Below are positions 25,978 to 33,299 of a DNA stretch of 64,000 nucleotides, one piece after another. The stretch comes from Actinoplanes sp. M2I2. Lineage in GTDB: Bacteria; Actinomycetota; Actinomycetes; Mycobacteriales; Micromonosporaceae. The position numbers and the translations under genes were made by a program. The stretch spans positions 186,001 through 250,000 of the forward strand of contig NZ_JALPVJ010000013.1 of assembly GCF_023544445.1 (NCBI RefSeq), given 5' to 3'. The notes beneath the pieces are model-generated. The model had not been told where the DNA came from and searched no databases. It saw only the letters and a program-made list of their open reading frames with translations. How positions within the stretch are numbered: the stretch's first letter is position 1; the number at the start of each line of letters is the position of its first letter.

Positions 25978-26098
25978 GTGAAGCCTTTCCCAGAAGTGAA
26001 TTGCTGAACTGCAGACAATGGTGGAGCGGAGCCGGACCAGGTGCCATGCCCCGGCGTTCGGCTGAGTTGACATATCGTTCGGCCGCGAAGGAGGACAC

Positions 26099-27028
26099 GT
26101 GGACCCGCTGACGGCCGCGCTGGATTTTCTCGACGTGAGAGCCGCTCATCCCTGCCGGTTGGAGACCGGCGGCGCCTGGGCCATGAGTTTCGCCGAGTTC
26201 CGGCACATCCGGGTCGGCCTGGTGCTCTCCGGCGCCATGTGGCTCACCCCGGGCGGATCGGCGCCGCTGCCCCTTCGTGCCGGTGAGGGATACCTGCTGA
26301 CCAGCGGACTGCCGTACGTCATCGGTTCTGATCCCGGCCTTAAGCCCGCCGACGGGACGGCGGTGTTCGCGGCAGTGTGGCCGGACCCGGTTCGCCACAA
26401 CCTGACGGCCGGGGCCACTGCGGACACGGTGGCGATCAGCGGCGCCATCACCTTCGACGACGGCATCGCCCCGTTGCTGCTCGACCACCTGCCGCCGGTC
26501 GCCGTCATCCACGGTGGCACGCCGGAAGCCCGTGGGCTGCGCCCGACGCTCGAGCTGCTCGCCCAGGAGACGGCCGCCGAGCTCCCCGGCGGCCGGGCCC
26601 TGCGCGAGCACCTCACGTACGTGCTGTTCGTCCAGGCTCTGCGGGCAGTTCTGCAGCGTGGCGACACCGACTCGCCGGGCTGGCTGCGTGCCTTGACCGA
26701 CAGCAGGCTTCGTCCGGCCCTGCAGCTCATTCACGGCCGTCCCGACCGCCCGTGGACGGTGGCCGATCTGGCCGCGGCATCCTCCATGTCCCGGACCGCC
26801 TTCGCGGTGCATTTCCGGGCCACGGTGGGGATGCCGCCGCTGGACTACCTCATCCGCTGGCGGGTTCGCTCGGCCGGCCGCGCGCTGCGGTCCACCGACC
26901 GCACCGTGAGCGCGGTCGCCAACCAGTTCGGCTTCGGATCGGAGAGCTCCTTCATCCGTACGTTCAAACGGGTGACAGGACGCTCCCCGTCCCGTTATCG
27001 GTTGGAGCGGACCGCTGGCCGGGCGTGA
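26099..27028 (+). CDS. AraC family regulator with cupin-type sensor
   Basis: The GTG at 26099 follows AAGGAGGA closely. The 309-residue protein has an N-terminal cupin_6-like sensor at about 1-190 (RLETGGAWAMSFAEFRHIRVGLVLSGAMWL; LRAGEGYLLTSGLPYVIGS). At about 205-305 there is a full AraC DNA-binding domain (AAASSMSRTAFAVHFRATVG; FGFGSESSFIRTFKRVTGRS). Members of this subgroup typically activate neighbouring oxidoreductase or detoxification genes on sensing a reactive small molecule. The divergent cupin gene, and perhaps the FAD oxidase operon beyond it, are the likely targets; the 121 bp between 25977 and 26099 would hold the shared control region. The gene ends at a strong shared terminator. 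Confidence 0.93.
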   Translation: MDPLTAALDFLDVRAAHPCRLETGGAWAMSFAEFRHIRVGLVLSGAMWLTPGGSAPLPLRAGEGYLLTSGLPYVIGSDPGLKPADGTAVFAAVWPDPVRHNLTAGATADTVAISGAITFDDGIAPLLLDHLPPVAVIHGGTPEARGLRPTLELLAQETAAELPGGRALREHLTYVLFVQALRAVLQRGDTDSPGWLRALTDSRLRPALQLIHGRPDRPWTVADLAAASSMSRTAFAVHFRATVGMPPLDYLIRWRVRSAGRALRSTDRTVSAVANQFGFGSESSFIRTFKRVTGRSPSRYRLERTAGRA

Positions 27029-27061
27029 CAAGCTCAAAGGGTGGTCGGTATCGCCGCTGTG

Positions 27062-27100
27062 GCGGGACGCCGGTGCGTCCACGTCCGACCGGCGTCCCGC
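27062..27100. terminator. Bidirectional terminator between AraC and hydrolase genes
   Basis: A perfect 13-bp stem GCGGGACGCCGGT / ACCGGCGTCCCGC with a 13-nt loop, midway between two convergent stops. Confidence 0.75.
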
Positions 27101-27117
27101 TGCCGAGCCGGTGCCGG

Positions 27118-28200
27118 TCAGCTGACGGCCGCGGCAAACGTGGTCAGGGCGGCGCTGACCTCGGCCGGGCGTTCCTCGGGGATCCAGTGGCCCACGCCGG
27201 GCATGACGGTGAAGGACCGGACGTCGGTGGCCACCGCCTGCACCACCCCGCGCAGGTTCTCCAGGCCGTAGAGGTAGGCCACGGGATCGCGGTCGCCGCC
27301 GATGTACAGGACCGGCTGGGTGATCCGGGCGCCGGCCCAGGACCCGGTCTGGCCCCAGTTGCGGTCCCGGTTGCGATACCAGTTGAGCGGGCCGGTGAAG
27401 CCGCTGCGGGCGAACGAGTCCGCGTACACCTGGATGTCCTTGTCGGTCAGCCAGCGTGGCAGTCGCCTCGGCAGGGGCAGGGAGCCGGTCAGGCCCCGGG
27501 AGTCGACGATGAGGTCGGAGACCTGCGGCGCGTCCCCGGACAGATGGAAGAGCGCCTTGCGGAGAACGTCCTCGGTACGCCGCTCGAACTCCCGCTCGGC
27601 CGCACCGGGCTTGAGGAAGTAGAGCTGGTAGAAGTTGTCGCCGAACGCGGCGCGGAGCTCGGCCATCGGCGGGCCGTCGCCGCGAGGCTCCAGCGGTACG
27701 GACAGCGCGGCGAGCCCCCGTACCAGATCGGGTCGGTTGAGGGCCACGGCCTGCGCCACGGCGACTCCCCAGTCGTGCCCCACGAGGACCGCGTTCTTGG
27801 CGCCCAGGGCATTGATGATGCCCACCGCATCGCTGGCCAGGTGATGGATCGAGTAGTCGAGAACCGAGGACGGCGCCGCGCTGCCCGGGTAACCGCGCTG
27901 GTCGGGCGCGACCGCGTGGAAGCCGGCCCGGGCCAGTGCCACCAGCTGATGCCGCCAGGCGTACGAGGTCTGCGGGAATCCGTGCAGCAGCAGCACGAGC
28001 GGGCCGGACCCGGCCTCGGCCAGACGGAAGCGCAGGCCGTCCACTTCGACGTGTCGATAGCGGACGCCGGGGATGGCCGGAGCCCGATCGCCGGTCGAGG
28101 CCGACGCCGAGCCGGGGATCGCGGCGAGCGCGCCGATGGCGGCGCCCGCGGTCAGCACGGAACGGCGGGTCAGGGGAGAGGAGGAGAAACTGCCAGACAT
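27118..28200 (-). CDS. Tat-exported alpha/beta hydrolase, epoxide-hydrolase-like
   Basis: A 360-residue protein. The N-terminus has a twin-arginine leader (LTRRSVLTAG followed by an Ala/Gly-rich core, cleavage near ASAS), so it is exported folded. The alpha/beta hydrolase fold shows the oxyanion motif HGFPQ at 73-77 and the nucleophile elbow GHDWG at 141-145, in which the nucleophile is Asp143 as in epoxide hydrolases and haloalkane dehalogenases rather than Ser. An acid lies near GGDRDP (~306-310) and the base is His338 in GVGHWIPEE. The HGFP plus GHDWG pair and the NWYRN lid favour epoxide hydrolase. It is transcribed leftward toward the AraC gene with a shared terminator. The natural substrate is unknown. 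Confidence 0.9.
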   Translation of the reverse strand: MSGSFSSSPLTRRSVLTAGAAIGALAAIPGSASASTGDRAPAIPGVRYRHVEVDGLRFRLAEAGSGPLVLLLHGFPQTSYAWRHQLVALARAGFHAVAPDQRGYPGSAAPSSVLDYSIHHLASDAVGIINALGAKNAVLVGHDWGVAVAQAVALNRPDLVRGLAALSVPLEPRGDGPPMAELRAAFGDNFYQLYFLKPGAAEREFERRTEDVLRKALFHLSGDAPQVSDLIVDSRGLTGSLPLPRRLPRWLTDKDIQVYADSFARSGFTGPLNWYRNRDRNWGQTGSWAGARITQPVLYIGGDRDPVAYLYGLENLRGVVQAVATDVRSFTVMPGVGHWIPEERPAEVSAALTTFAAAVS

Positions 28201-28323
28201 GTGTACAGCCTTTCTTGCCGGCGCGTCCGGAGAATTCGCGGTTGGTTGACTGAGCGTCGAAAGGTGCGCCAGACGTCGTACTCGGCCTTGAACGTCCGGC
28301 CGACGGCGGTGTTGTCAGGGAGA

Positions 28324-29031
28324 TCAGGCACGGAGGAGCTGGGTCACCAGCGCGTAGAAGCCCTTCGGGTCCTTGGCCAGCCACTCCTTGACCATCCGGG
28401 TCTGTGCGTCGACGACGACCTCGTAGTCGTCCTGCTCGACCCCGTCGAGCGCGGCGCGGGCGACGTCGGCCGGGTCGTTCTTGTCCAGGGTGCCGTGGCC
28501 CATGTCGGTGTCGGTGGCGCCGAGGTGTACGGAGATCACCGACGTGCCCTGGCCGGCCAGTTCCCACCTCAGAGCGTTGCTCATGTTCCAGGCGGCGGCC
28601 TTGCTGACCGCGTACGCCCCGGCGTCGGGCATGGCCATCCAGGAGGCTCCGGAGGCGATGGTGACGATCGCGCCGCCGCCGTTGGTGGCCAGGACGGGGG
28701 CGAAGGCGCGGGCCATCGACAGGGTGCCCCAGAAGTTGGTGTTCATCTCGGCGTGCACCTGGTCGAGGTCACCCAGCAGTGGTGTCAGGGTGTTGATGCC
28801 GGCGTTGTTGACCAGCAGATCGACGTCCTGTGCGGCACGGGCGACGGCCGTGACGGATTCCGGGTCGGTGATGTCGAGGGCGAGTTTTTCGACTCCGTCG
28901 AGGTCGATGGTCTCGGGCCGGCGGGCGGTGGCGTAGACCTTCGCGCCCCGCTCGGCGAGCTGAGCGGCGAGGTGGCGGCCGATGCCGCGGTTGGCTCCGG
29001 TGACGAGCGCGGTGGCTCCGTTGATCTGCAT
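28324..29031 (-). CDS. Short-chain dehydrogenase/reductase (SDR)
   Basis: The ATG at 29031 gives 235 residues. Signatures of a classical SDR are in place: TGANRGIG at 11-18 binds NAD(P), NNAGI at 75-79, Ser127 (or 130) in IASGAS, and Tyr140 with Lys144 in YAVSK. The enzyme oxidises or reduces an alcohol/carbonyl in the cytosol. It is divergent from a MerR regulator whose putative operator sits inside the SDR promoter. No ribosome site precedes the ATG, and the predicted transcription start falls at or next to the ATG, so the mRNA is probably leaderless. The frame stays open far upstream, but that stretch is antisense to the MerR gene and is not part of this protein. Confidence 0.93.
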   Translation of the reverse strand: MQINGATALVTGANRGIGRHLAAQLAERGAKVYATARRPETIDLDGVEKLALDITDPESVTAVARAAQDVDLLVNNAGINTLTPLLGDLDQVHAEMNTNFWGTLSMARAFAPVLATNGGGAIVTIASGASWMAMPDAGAYAVSKAAAWNMSNALRWELAGQGTSVISVHLGATDTDMGHGTLDKNDPADVARAALDGVEQDDYEVVVDAQTRMVKEWLAKDPKGFYALVTQLLRA

Positions 29032-29039
29032 GCCGGTAC

Positions 29040-29069
29040 GGTAGAACCTGACATCAGTGTCAGAATCAA
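29040..29069 (-). promoter_or_regulatory. MerR-type promoter/operator of the SDR gene
   Basis: Read leftward: -35 TTGATT (plus positions 29069-29064), an 18-bp spacer, -10 TCTACC (29045-29040). Almost the whole spacer is the palindrome CTGACA-TCAG-TGTCAG (29048-29063). A dyad inside an over-long spacer is the hallmark of MerR-family activation. The start point would lie at about 29031-29033, i.e. at the ATG. Confidence 0.65.
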
Positions 29070-29084
29070 GTTGAGGAGACTCAC

Positions 29085-29483
29085 ATGCGCATCGGTGAGG
29101 TCGCGCGGCGTGCCGGGGTGAGTGTGCGGTCGCTGCGGTACTACGAGCAGCAGGGGCTGATCGAGGCGGACCGCACGTCGGGCGGGCATCGGGAGTACGA
29201 GCAGTGCGCCGTCGACCGGGTGCGGTTCGTGCAGTGCTTGTTCGCGGCCGGTCTGCCGAGTCGTGCGATTCTGGAGATCCTGCCTTTCCTCGACACGGGT
29301 GTGGCGACGCCTTCCATGCAGGAGCGCATGGCCGACGAGCACGACCGGATCCAGCGCGGCATCGACGAGATGGTCTTCGCGCGCGACCGGCTGGCCGAGC
29401 TCCGGGAGATCGCGGCGGCCTCGGCCGAGGGCCGGTCGGCGCAGGAGTGCCGCCTCGCGATGGGAACAGCTCTCGCGCGATGA
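29085..29483 (+). CDS. MerR family transcriptional regulator
   Basis: A 132-residue protein; ATG follows GAGGAG by 6 nt. It begins directly with the MerR winged helix MRIGEVARRAGVSVRSLRYY, then EQQGLIEADR and the wing at HREY. A helical dimer segment follows (about 75-115) and a short tail with one Cys (AQECRL). Such proteins bind a dyad between a widely spaced -35 and -10 and twist the DNA to activate on sensing a ligand or stress; the matching site lies in the 53-bp gap to the divergent SDR gene. Similar MerR-SDR pairs are common in actinobacteria, where the SDR is the main target. The ligand is unknown. Confidence 0.93.
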   Translation: MRIGEVARRAGVSVRSLRYYEQQGLIEADRTSGGHREYEQCAVDRVRFVQCLFAAGLPSRAILEILPFLDTGVATPSMQERMADEHDRIQRGIDEMVFARDRLAELREIAAASAEGRSAQECRLAMGTALAR

Positions 29484-29490
29484 CATGACA

Positions 29491-29691
29491 TCGGTCGTGC
29501 TCATAGGTCTTCCAGCTGAACGGGACGCCCAGACGGTCCCGGGTACGGATGATGAGCGCGTCCGGTTCGCCGCCGGACAGGCCGGAGAGGTCACGGGTGA
29601 CGACCACGCCGCGGCGTTGGCCGACCCCGCGCAGCACGGGGCCGTCCCAGGTGAGCTCCCAGTTCCGGCCACTCCCCGTGGCTTTCGGCAC
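29491..29691 (-). pseudogene. Unrecognised coding-like remnant
   Basis: A stretch that reads well on the minus strand (NWELTWDGPVLRGVGQRRG, then GEPDALIIRTRDRLGVPFSW) but has no own stop before it runs antisense into the MerR gene. It looks like the front or middle of a broken gene; I do not recognise the family. A chance reading in GC-rich DNA is possible. Confidence 0.25.
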
Positions 29692-29698
29692 GGACGGG

Positions 29699-29872
29699 TC
29701 AGGACGCCTGTGGCCAGGCCGGGACCAGGCGGACGCCGAGGGTCTCGAGGAAGAGCCGGCTGTCGTACTGGGCCCATTCCCCGGCCCGGGTTCCCTGGTC
29801 GTCGTAGCGGAAGACGTTGTTGATCCGGTACATCATCCGGCCGCCGGTGGGTTCGAGCGGGCCGGCCGGCAT
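29699..29872 (-). pseudogene. Truncated SnoaL-like (NTF2-fold) gene remnant
   Basis: A 57-codon open frame, ATG at 29872 to TGA at 29699-29701. Its sequence matches the C-terminal part of a SnoaL-type domain: EPTGGRMMYRINNVFRYDDQ, then GEWAQYDSRLFLETLG, lining up with PPTGRPFALDLLNIFRFDDD, then EEWCLYDVRGMLAQLQ of the intact protein at 22700. The first ~70 residues of the domain are missing, so it cannot fold as a full domain and is best read as a gene tail left by a deletion. Confidence 0.6.
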
Positions 29873-29883
29873 GGCTCAACCCC

Positions 29884-29985
29884 TCAGGTCAGTGCCCGGC
29901 GCAGGACGGTGACCTCTTCGTCGAGCTCGCGGGGGCTGATCCGGGCGTGGTCGGCGCCGGGGAACAGGTGCAGCTCGACCGCACC
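29884..29985 (-). pseudogene. C-terminal remnant of an alpha/beta hydrolase
   Basis: Just upstream of the SnoaL remnant on the same strand. The frame reads AVELHLFPGADHARISPREL and ends DEEVTVLRRALT before a TGA. This is the typical end of acetyl-hydrolase or dienelactone-hydrolase-like proteins, including the catalytic His of GADHA. The rest of the gene is gone; the upstream frame runs into the sigma-factor gene on the other strand. Confidence 0.5.
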
Positions 29986-30057
29986 CCTTCGCGAGCGCCG
30001 GCACATTCGGGTGAAGTGGGGTGTGATGGTTGCTGGGGGTCCGGACAGGTAGGGGGC

Positions 30058-30609
30058 ATGACGGCAACGGCAAACGACGATCGGAAGGAACGCTTCCGGC
30101 AGCTTCACGCGCAGACGTACGGCGATCTGCTGCGGTTCGTGGAACGGCGGGTGCCACCCGCCGAAGCGGAAGACATCGTCTCGACGGTTTTCCTCACCGC
30201 ATGGCGTCGCTACGACGACCTGCCCGACGACGCGCGGCCCTGGCTGTTCGGGGTGGCCCGCGGGGTGCTGGCCAACCAGACGCGCGGCTGGCTGCGGCGC
30301 CGGGCGCTCGACGTCCGGATGGTCGCCGAGGACGGCCCGGCGGACGACCATTCCGGTGCGGCCGCCAGCCGGGTCGATCTGCAGCGCGCCTGGCGGGCGC
30401 AGCGGCCGGCCGACCGGGAGGTCCTGGCTCTGGTGCTGTTCGACGGCCTGACCGTCGAGCAGGCCGCCGAGGTGGCCGGCGTCCGCGTGTCCACCTTCGC
30501 CATGCGGCTCAGCCGGGCGCGCCGGCGCCTGCTGAGCGCGTACGTCGGCACGTCCGACGATGCGGTGCTGTCCATCACCTGTCCGCAGGCCATCAAGGGG
30601 CAATCATGA
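30058..30609 (+). CDS. ECF sigma factor (RNA polymerase sigma-70 family)
   Basis: ATG at 30058 preceded by AGGTAGGGGG gives 183 residues. Region 2 spans about 10-75 with the core-binding and -10 recognition helix AEDIVSTVFLTAWRRYDDLP, and RPWLFGVARGVL. Region 4 (about 120-165) carries REVLALVLFDGLTVEQAAEV and the helix VRVSTFAMRLSRARRRL, which reads the -35. No extra regulatory domain is present. The gene overlaps the next by ATGA, the usual layout for an ECF sigma factor with its own anti-sigma or membrane sensor. The stimulus and regulon are unknown. Confidence 0.93.
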   Translation: MTATANDDRKERFRQLHAQTYGDLLRFVERRVPPAEAEDIVSTVFLTAWRRYDDLPDDARPWLFGVARGVLANQTRGWLRRRALDVRMVAEDGPADDHSGAAASRVDLQRAWRAQRPADREVLALVLFDGLTVEQAAEVAGVRVSTFAMRLSRARRRLLSAYVGTSDDAVLSITCPQAIKGQS

Positions 30610-31385
30610 ACACTGATCTCAGCGATCTGCAGCAGTTCACCGCGCTCGACCCGGCCGCGGAGCGGGAACCGAGCCAGGCCGAGTGGAACCGGTCCCGCCA
30701 GGCCGTGGAGCGGATGATGAACGGGGAAGAGCCGGCTCAGCGGGCCCGGGTGCTGACGTCCCGCCGGTTCGCTGTCGGCCTGGTCGCGGCGGCCGCCGTC
30801 GCGGTCACCGGGGTGGTCGGCGTGCCCGCGCTGTTCCCCAGCACCGCGGAGAGGGCGGTCGCCGACTGGATGCCGACGCCCGGCTCGTTGACCGGTGCCG
30901 CCGTACTGCCGCAGGCCAAAGCGTGCGCCGGCGGAGGCGTCGGGGGGTTGAACGCCGGAGCGGTGACTCCCGACCAGGTGGTGCTGGCCGACCAGCGCGG
31001 CGTGACCACCCAGCTGATCGTGAAGCAGGGCGCGGCCCTGGCGGAGTGCCTGGTCGTCGACACCGACCGGCCGCTGGCATCGATGGCGATGGACGAGTCA
31101 CGCCCGGCCACCGCGGCGAAGCCGATCACCATCGAGACGTACAGCTCACGCGGCGAAGGAGACGACGAGTACTCGTCGGTCGTCGGCCGGATCGACCCGG
31201 CGGTCACCGGTGTGGACGTCATCCTCGGCGACGGCACAGTGATCCGCACCACCGCCAAGGCGACGTGGTGGGGGGCCTGGTGGCCGGGCCCGGCCGCGGG
31301 CCAGGTGGACGCCTTCACCGTGCGGGTGCACACCGCGAAGGGCACCACCGACTACAAGCCGTCTCAGCTCACACCGGGGGACTGA
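30606..31385 (+). CDS. Single-pass membrane protein, probable anti-sigma/sensor partner
   Basis: The ATG overlaps the sigma-factor stop (ATGA). Of 259 residues, about 1-55 are cytosolic and helical (QAEWNRSRQAVERMMNGEEP), 56-76 form one membrane helix (FAVGLVAAAAVAVTGVVGVPALF), and the rest is outside and beta-rich, with two Cys (KACAGGG and AECLVV) that could form a disulfide. This form, found after many actinobacterial ECF genes, is often annotated as CU044_5270-like or hypothetical. No zinc-binding anti-sigma (ZAS) motif is present, so direct anti-sigma action is inferred from position only. Confidence 0.75.
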   Translation: MNTDLSDLQQFTALDPAAEREPSQAEWNRSRQAVERMMNGEEPAQRARVLTSRRFAVGLVAAAAVAVTGVVGVPALFPSTAERAVADWMPTPGSLTGAAVLPQAKACAGGGVGGLNAGAVTPDQVVLADQRGVTTQLIVKQGAALAECLVVDTDRPLASMAMDESRPATAAKPITIETYSSRGEGDDEYSSVVGRIDPAVTGVDVILGDGTVIRTTAKATWWGAWWPGPAAGQVDAFTVRVHTAKGTTDYKPSQLTPGD

Positions 31386-31449
31386 GACTCCGCACCGGCC
31401 GGCCTGGTCGCCGTGTCCGACACCGTCGGGCGGCCAGGCCGGCCGAGTC
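31386..31449 (+). terminator. Large composite hairpin ending the sigma-factor operon
   Basis: GACTC (31386-31390) and GGCCGGCCTGG (31397-31407) pair with CCAGGCCGGCC (31434-31444) and GAGTC (31445-31449). A smaller dyad GTGTC-C-GACAC lies in the loop. It begins right after the stop codon. Confidence 0.65.
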
Positions 31450-31545
31450 CCGCAACCACCCGGTCGAGCATCGAACCTGCACCCGCAGGACAACGACGTT
31501 GTGAGCTCTCTGCGCTTCTTCTGCTGACGGCGGCAGAACGACAGA

Positions 31546-31577
31546 GGGGTGGGGGCGGAACGACCCGGCCCCACCCC
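31546..31577 (-). terminator. Hairpin downstream of the FAD monooxygenase gene
   Basis: GGGGTGGGG (31546-31554) pairs with CCCCACCCC (31569-31577). It lies 20 bp past the leftward stop at 31597. Confidence 0.55.
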
Positions 31578-31596
31578 GAACCCTGGAAGCGAGCGG

Positions 31597-32721
31597 TCAC
31601 TCGACGGCGCCTGCGGTGAGGCTGCGACTCCATCGCTGGGAACGGGCGACCAGGTCCTGCGCCGGCCCCAGCCGAATCTTCTCGTACCGCCGCAACGCGG
31701 CCGGGACATCCTCGGACCCCGGACCGGTCAGGGTTTCGGCCAGCGTCCGGACGTCGAGCATCCCGTTGTGGAACCCAGCGCCGGTTGTCGGTCCGACGGC
31801 GTGTGCGGCGTCGCCGACGATCACCACGCTTCCCCGGCTCAGCCGTTCCGGCCGGTACTCGGCCAGCGGGGTGCCGATGAACGCTCTGCTCCGGAAGGTC
31901 GCCGCCGCCGAGGGCCACCGGTTCGGCCACCGGCCGGCGGCGGAGGCGAGTTCCTCCACCAGATCGGGACCGACCTCACCGCCACCCACCGTGCCGCGCA
32001 CGAGCGTGCCCTCCAGCTTGCCGATGTTCCGCAGCAGCCTCGCGCGGGTCGCGTCGAAGACGATGAACACGCCTCGGCGTTCCCCCGCTGCCGTACCGCC
32101 GTCCGTGCCGGGGATGCCGTAGGTGGCCACCATTCCCGGGCGTGCGCTCCGGAAGGTGAAGTTCAGATCCGCGGCCCGGAAGCCGCCCGTGGTGTCGGCT
32201 TCGTGGACGACGCCGCGCCACAGGACCAGGCCGCTGAAGACGGCGTCCGGCGCGTCCGGCGCGACGAACCGGCGAACCGTCGAGGCCGCGCCGTCGGCGC
32301 CGACCACCAGATCGGCGGTCGTGTCGCCGTGGTCGGAGTGCACCAGCGCACCGGCACCACGCGCGCCGTTGGTCACGCGCCGGACAGCGACGCCCCGGCG
32401 CACGGTGATCGTGGGTCGCCGGGCGACCTCCTCGGACAGGAACGTGTGCAGCAGGCCCCAGCCGGTGGAGGTCCACCCGACATCCATCGTCGGGAGCCGC
32501 GAGACGTCCGTCCGGGTGATCGAGGCCAGCAGCGCGCGGTCGATGCTGATCCCCATGCCGTCGGCGTTCTGTCGCGACCGTTCCAGCACCGTGACCCGCC
32601 AGCCGCGACCGGCCAGCGCCAGCGCCGCGGTGAGCCCGACCAGCGAAGCCCCGGCGACAACGGCGTGCCGTCCGGCGTCGGCCTCGATGATTCGACCGTT
32701 CGGCTTGGTGGACACAGCCAT
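31597..32721 (-). CDS. FAD-dependent aromatic-type monooxygenase
   Basis: ATG at 32721 follows AGGAGG by 7 nt (in-frame 32739 rejected), giving 374 residues. The N-terminal dinucleotide fold GASLVGLTAALALAGRGW binds the ADP of FAD. The middle has the DG motif in DLVVGADGAASTVRRF, which contacts FAD and NAD(P)H, and the GD motif is in VVIVGDAAHAVGPTTGAGF. These three in order define the class A flavoprotein hydroxylases (PHBH fold), which insert oxygen into phenols or polyketides using NAD(P)H. It lies alone on the minus strand with the remnant of a regulator just upstream. The substrate cannot be told. Confidence 0.92.
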   Translation of the reverse strand: MAVSTKPNGRIIEADAGRHAVVAGASLVGLTAALALAGRGWRVTVLERSRQNADGMGISIDRALLASITRTDVSRLPTMDVGWTSTGWGLLHTFLSEEVARRPTITVRRGVAVRRVTNGARGAGALVHSDHGDTTADLVVGADGAASTVRRFVAPDAPDAVFSGLVLWRGVVHEADTTGGFRAADLNFTFRSARPGMVATYGIPGTDGGTAAGERRGVFIVFDATRARLLRNIGKLEGTLVRGTVGGGEVGPDLVEELASAAGRWPNRWPSAAATFRSRAFIGTPLAEYRPERLSRGSVVIVGDAAHAVGPTTGAGFHNGMLDVRTLAETLTGPGSEDVPAALRRYEKIRLGPAQDLVARSQRWSRSLTAGAVE

Positions 32722-32775
32722 CCGGGACCTCCTGATCACGTACGGGGAACGCCTCCGACGCTAACCCGGGCACCC

Positions 32776-33069
32776 TCACCGAGGGTGGGCACGTTTGACC
32801 GTAGGACCAGCCGAACCGGCCATGACGACGTTCGCCGTCCAGCGGGTCCGGACACCGGCGAGGAGCCGGTTCAGCGCGCGGGCGAGCTGGTCGGCGTTGG
32901 GGCCGTCGACGGCGGAGACGAGCAGGAGCGCCTGCCGAGAGGTCGTCGCGGCTTCCTCCAGCCTTTTCGCCCGGCTGAACACTTCACCGAGCGAACGCAG
33001 AGACCTGGCCGCCTGGACCGGGGCGCCGTGACGCTGGTAGATCTCGATCGCTCGCCGATAGTCCTCTCC
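32776..33069 (-). pseudogene. C-terminal TPR remnant of a large (AfsR/LuxR-type) regulator
   Basis: After an in-frame stop at 33070-33072 the frame reads as tetratricopeptide-like helices: EDYRRAIEIYQRHGAPVQAA, RSLRSLGEVFSRAKRLEEAA and QLARALNRLLAGVRTRW, to a stop at 32776. This is how the tail of actinobacterial BTAD or LuxR ATPase regulators looks. No start with a ribosome site and no DNA-binding part are present, and upstream DNA to the subtilase terminator codes for nothing recognisable. A broken gene end is the best reading. Confidence 0.5.
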
Positions 33070-33259
33070 TCAAAGGAGGGATGACGGCCGCGACGGACAG
33101 GTTCTGGCGTACCTCCCGGGGGGACCACAATGGTGCTCGCGTTCTCATCGGCCGACTTCGGCGATGGGGGAATGACGGGCGACGAAGAGTCAGCGCCGCT
33201 GTCCGCGGTGCGCACGGAAAACCCGCGGTGGCCGTCGGGCCGCCGCGGGCGAGGTCGGG

Positions 33260-33293
33260 GCGGGGACACAGCCGGTATCGGCTGTGTCCCCGC
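33260..33293 (-). terminator. Terminator of the subtilase gene
   Basis: A perfect 14-bp stem GCGGGGACACAGCC / GGCTGTGTCCCCGC with a 6-nt loop, beginning 7 bp past the leftward stop. Confidence 0.85.
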
Positions 33294-33299
33294 ATCACA

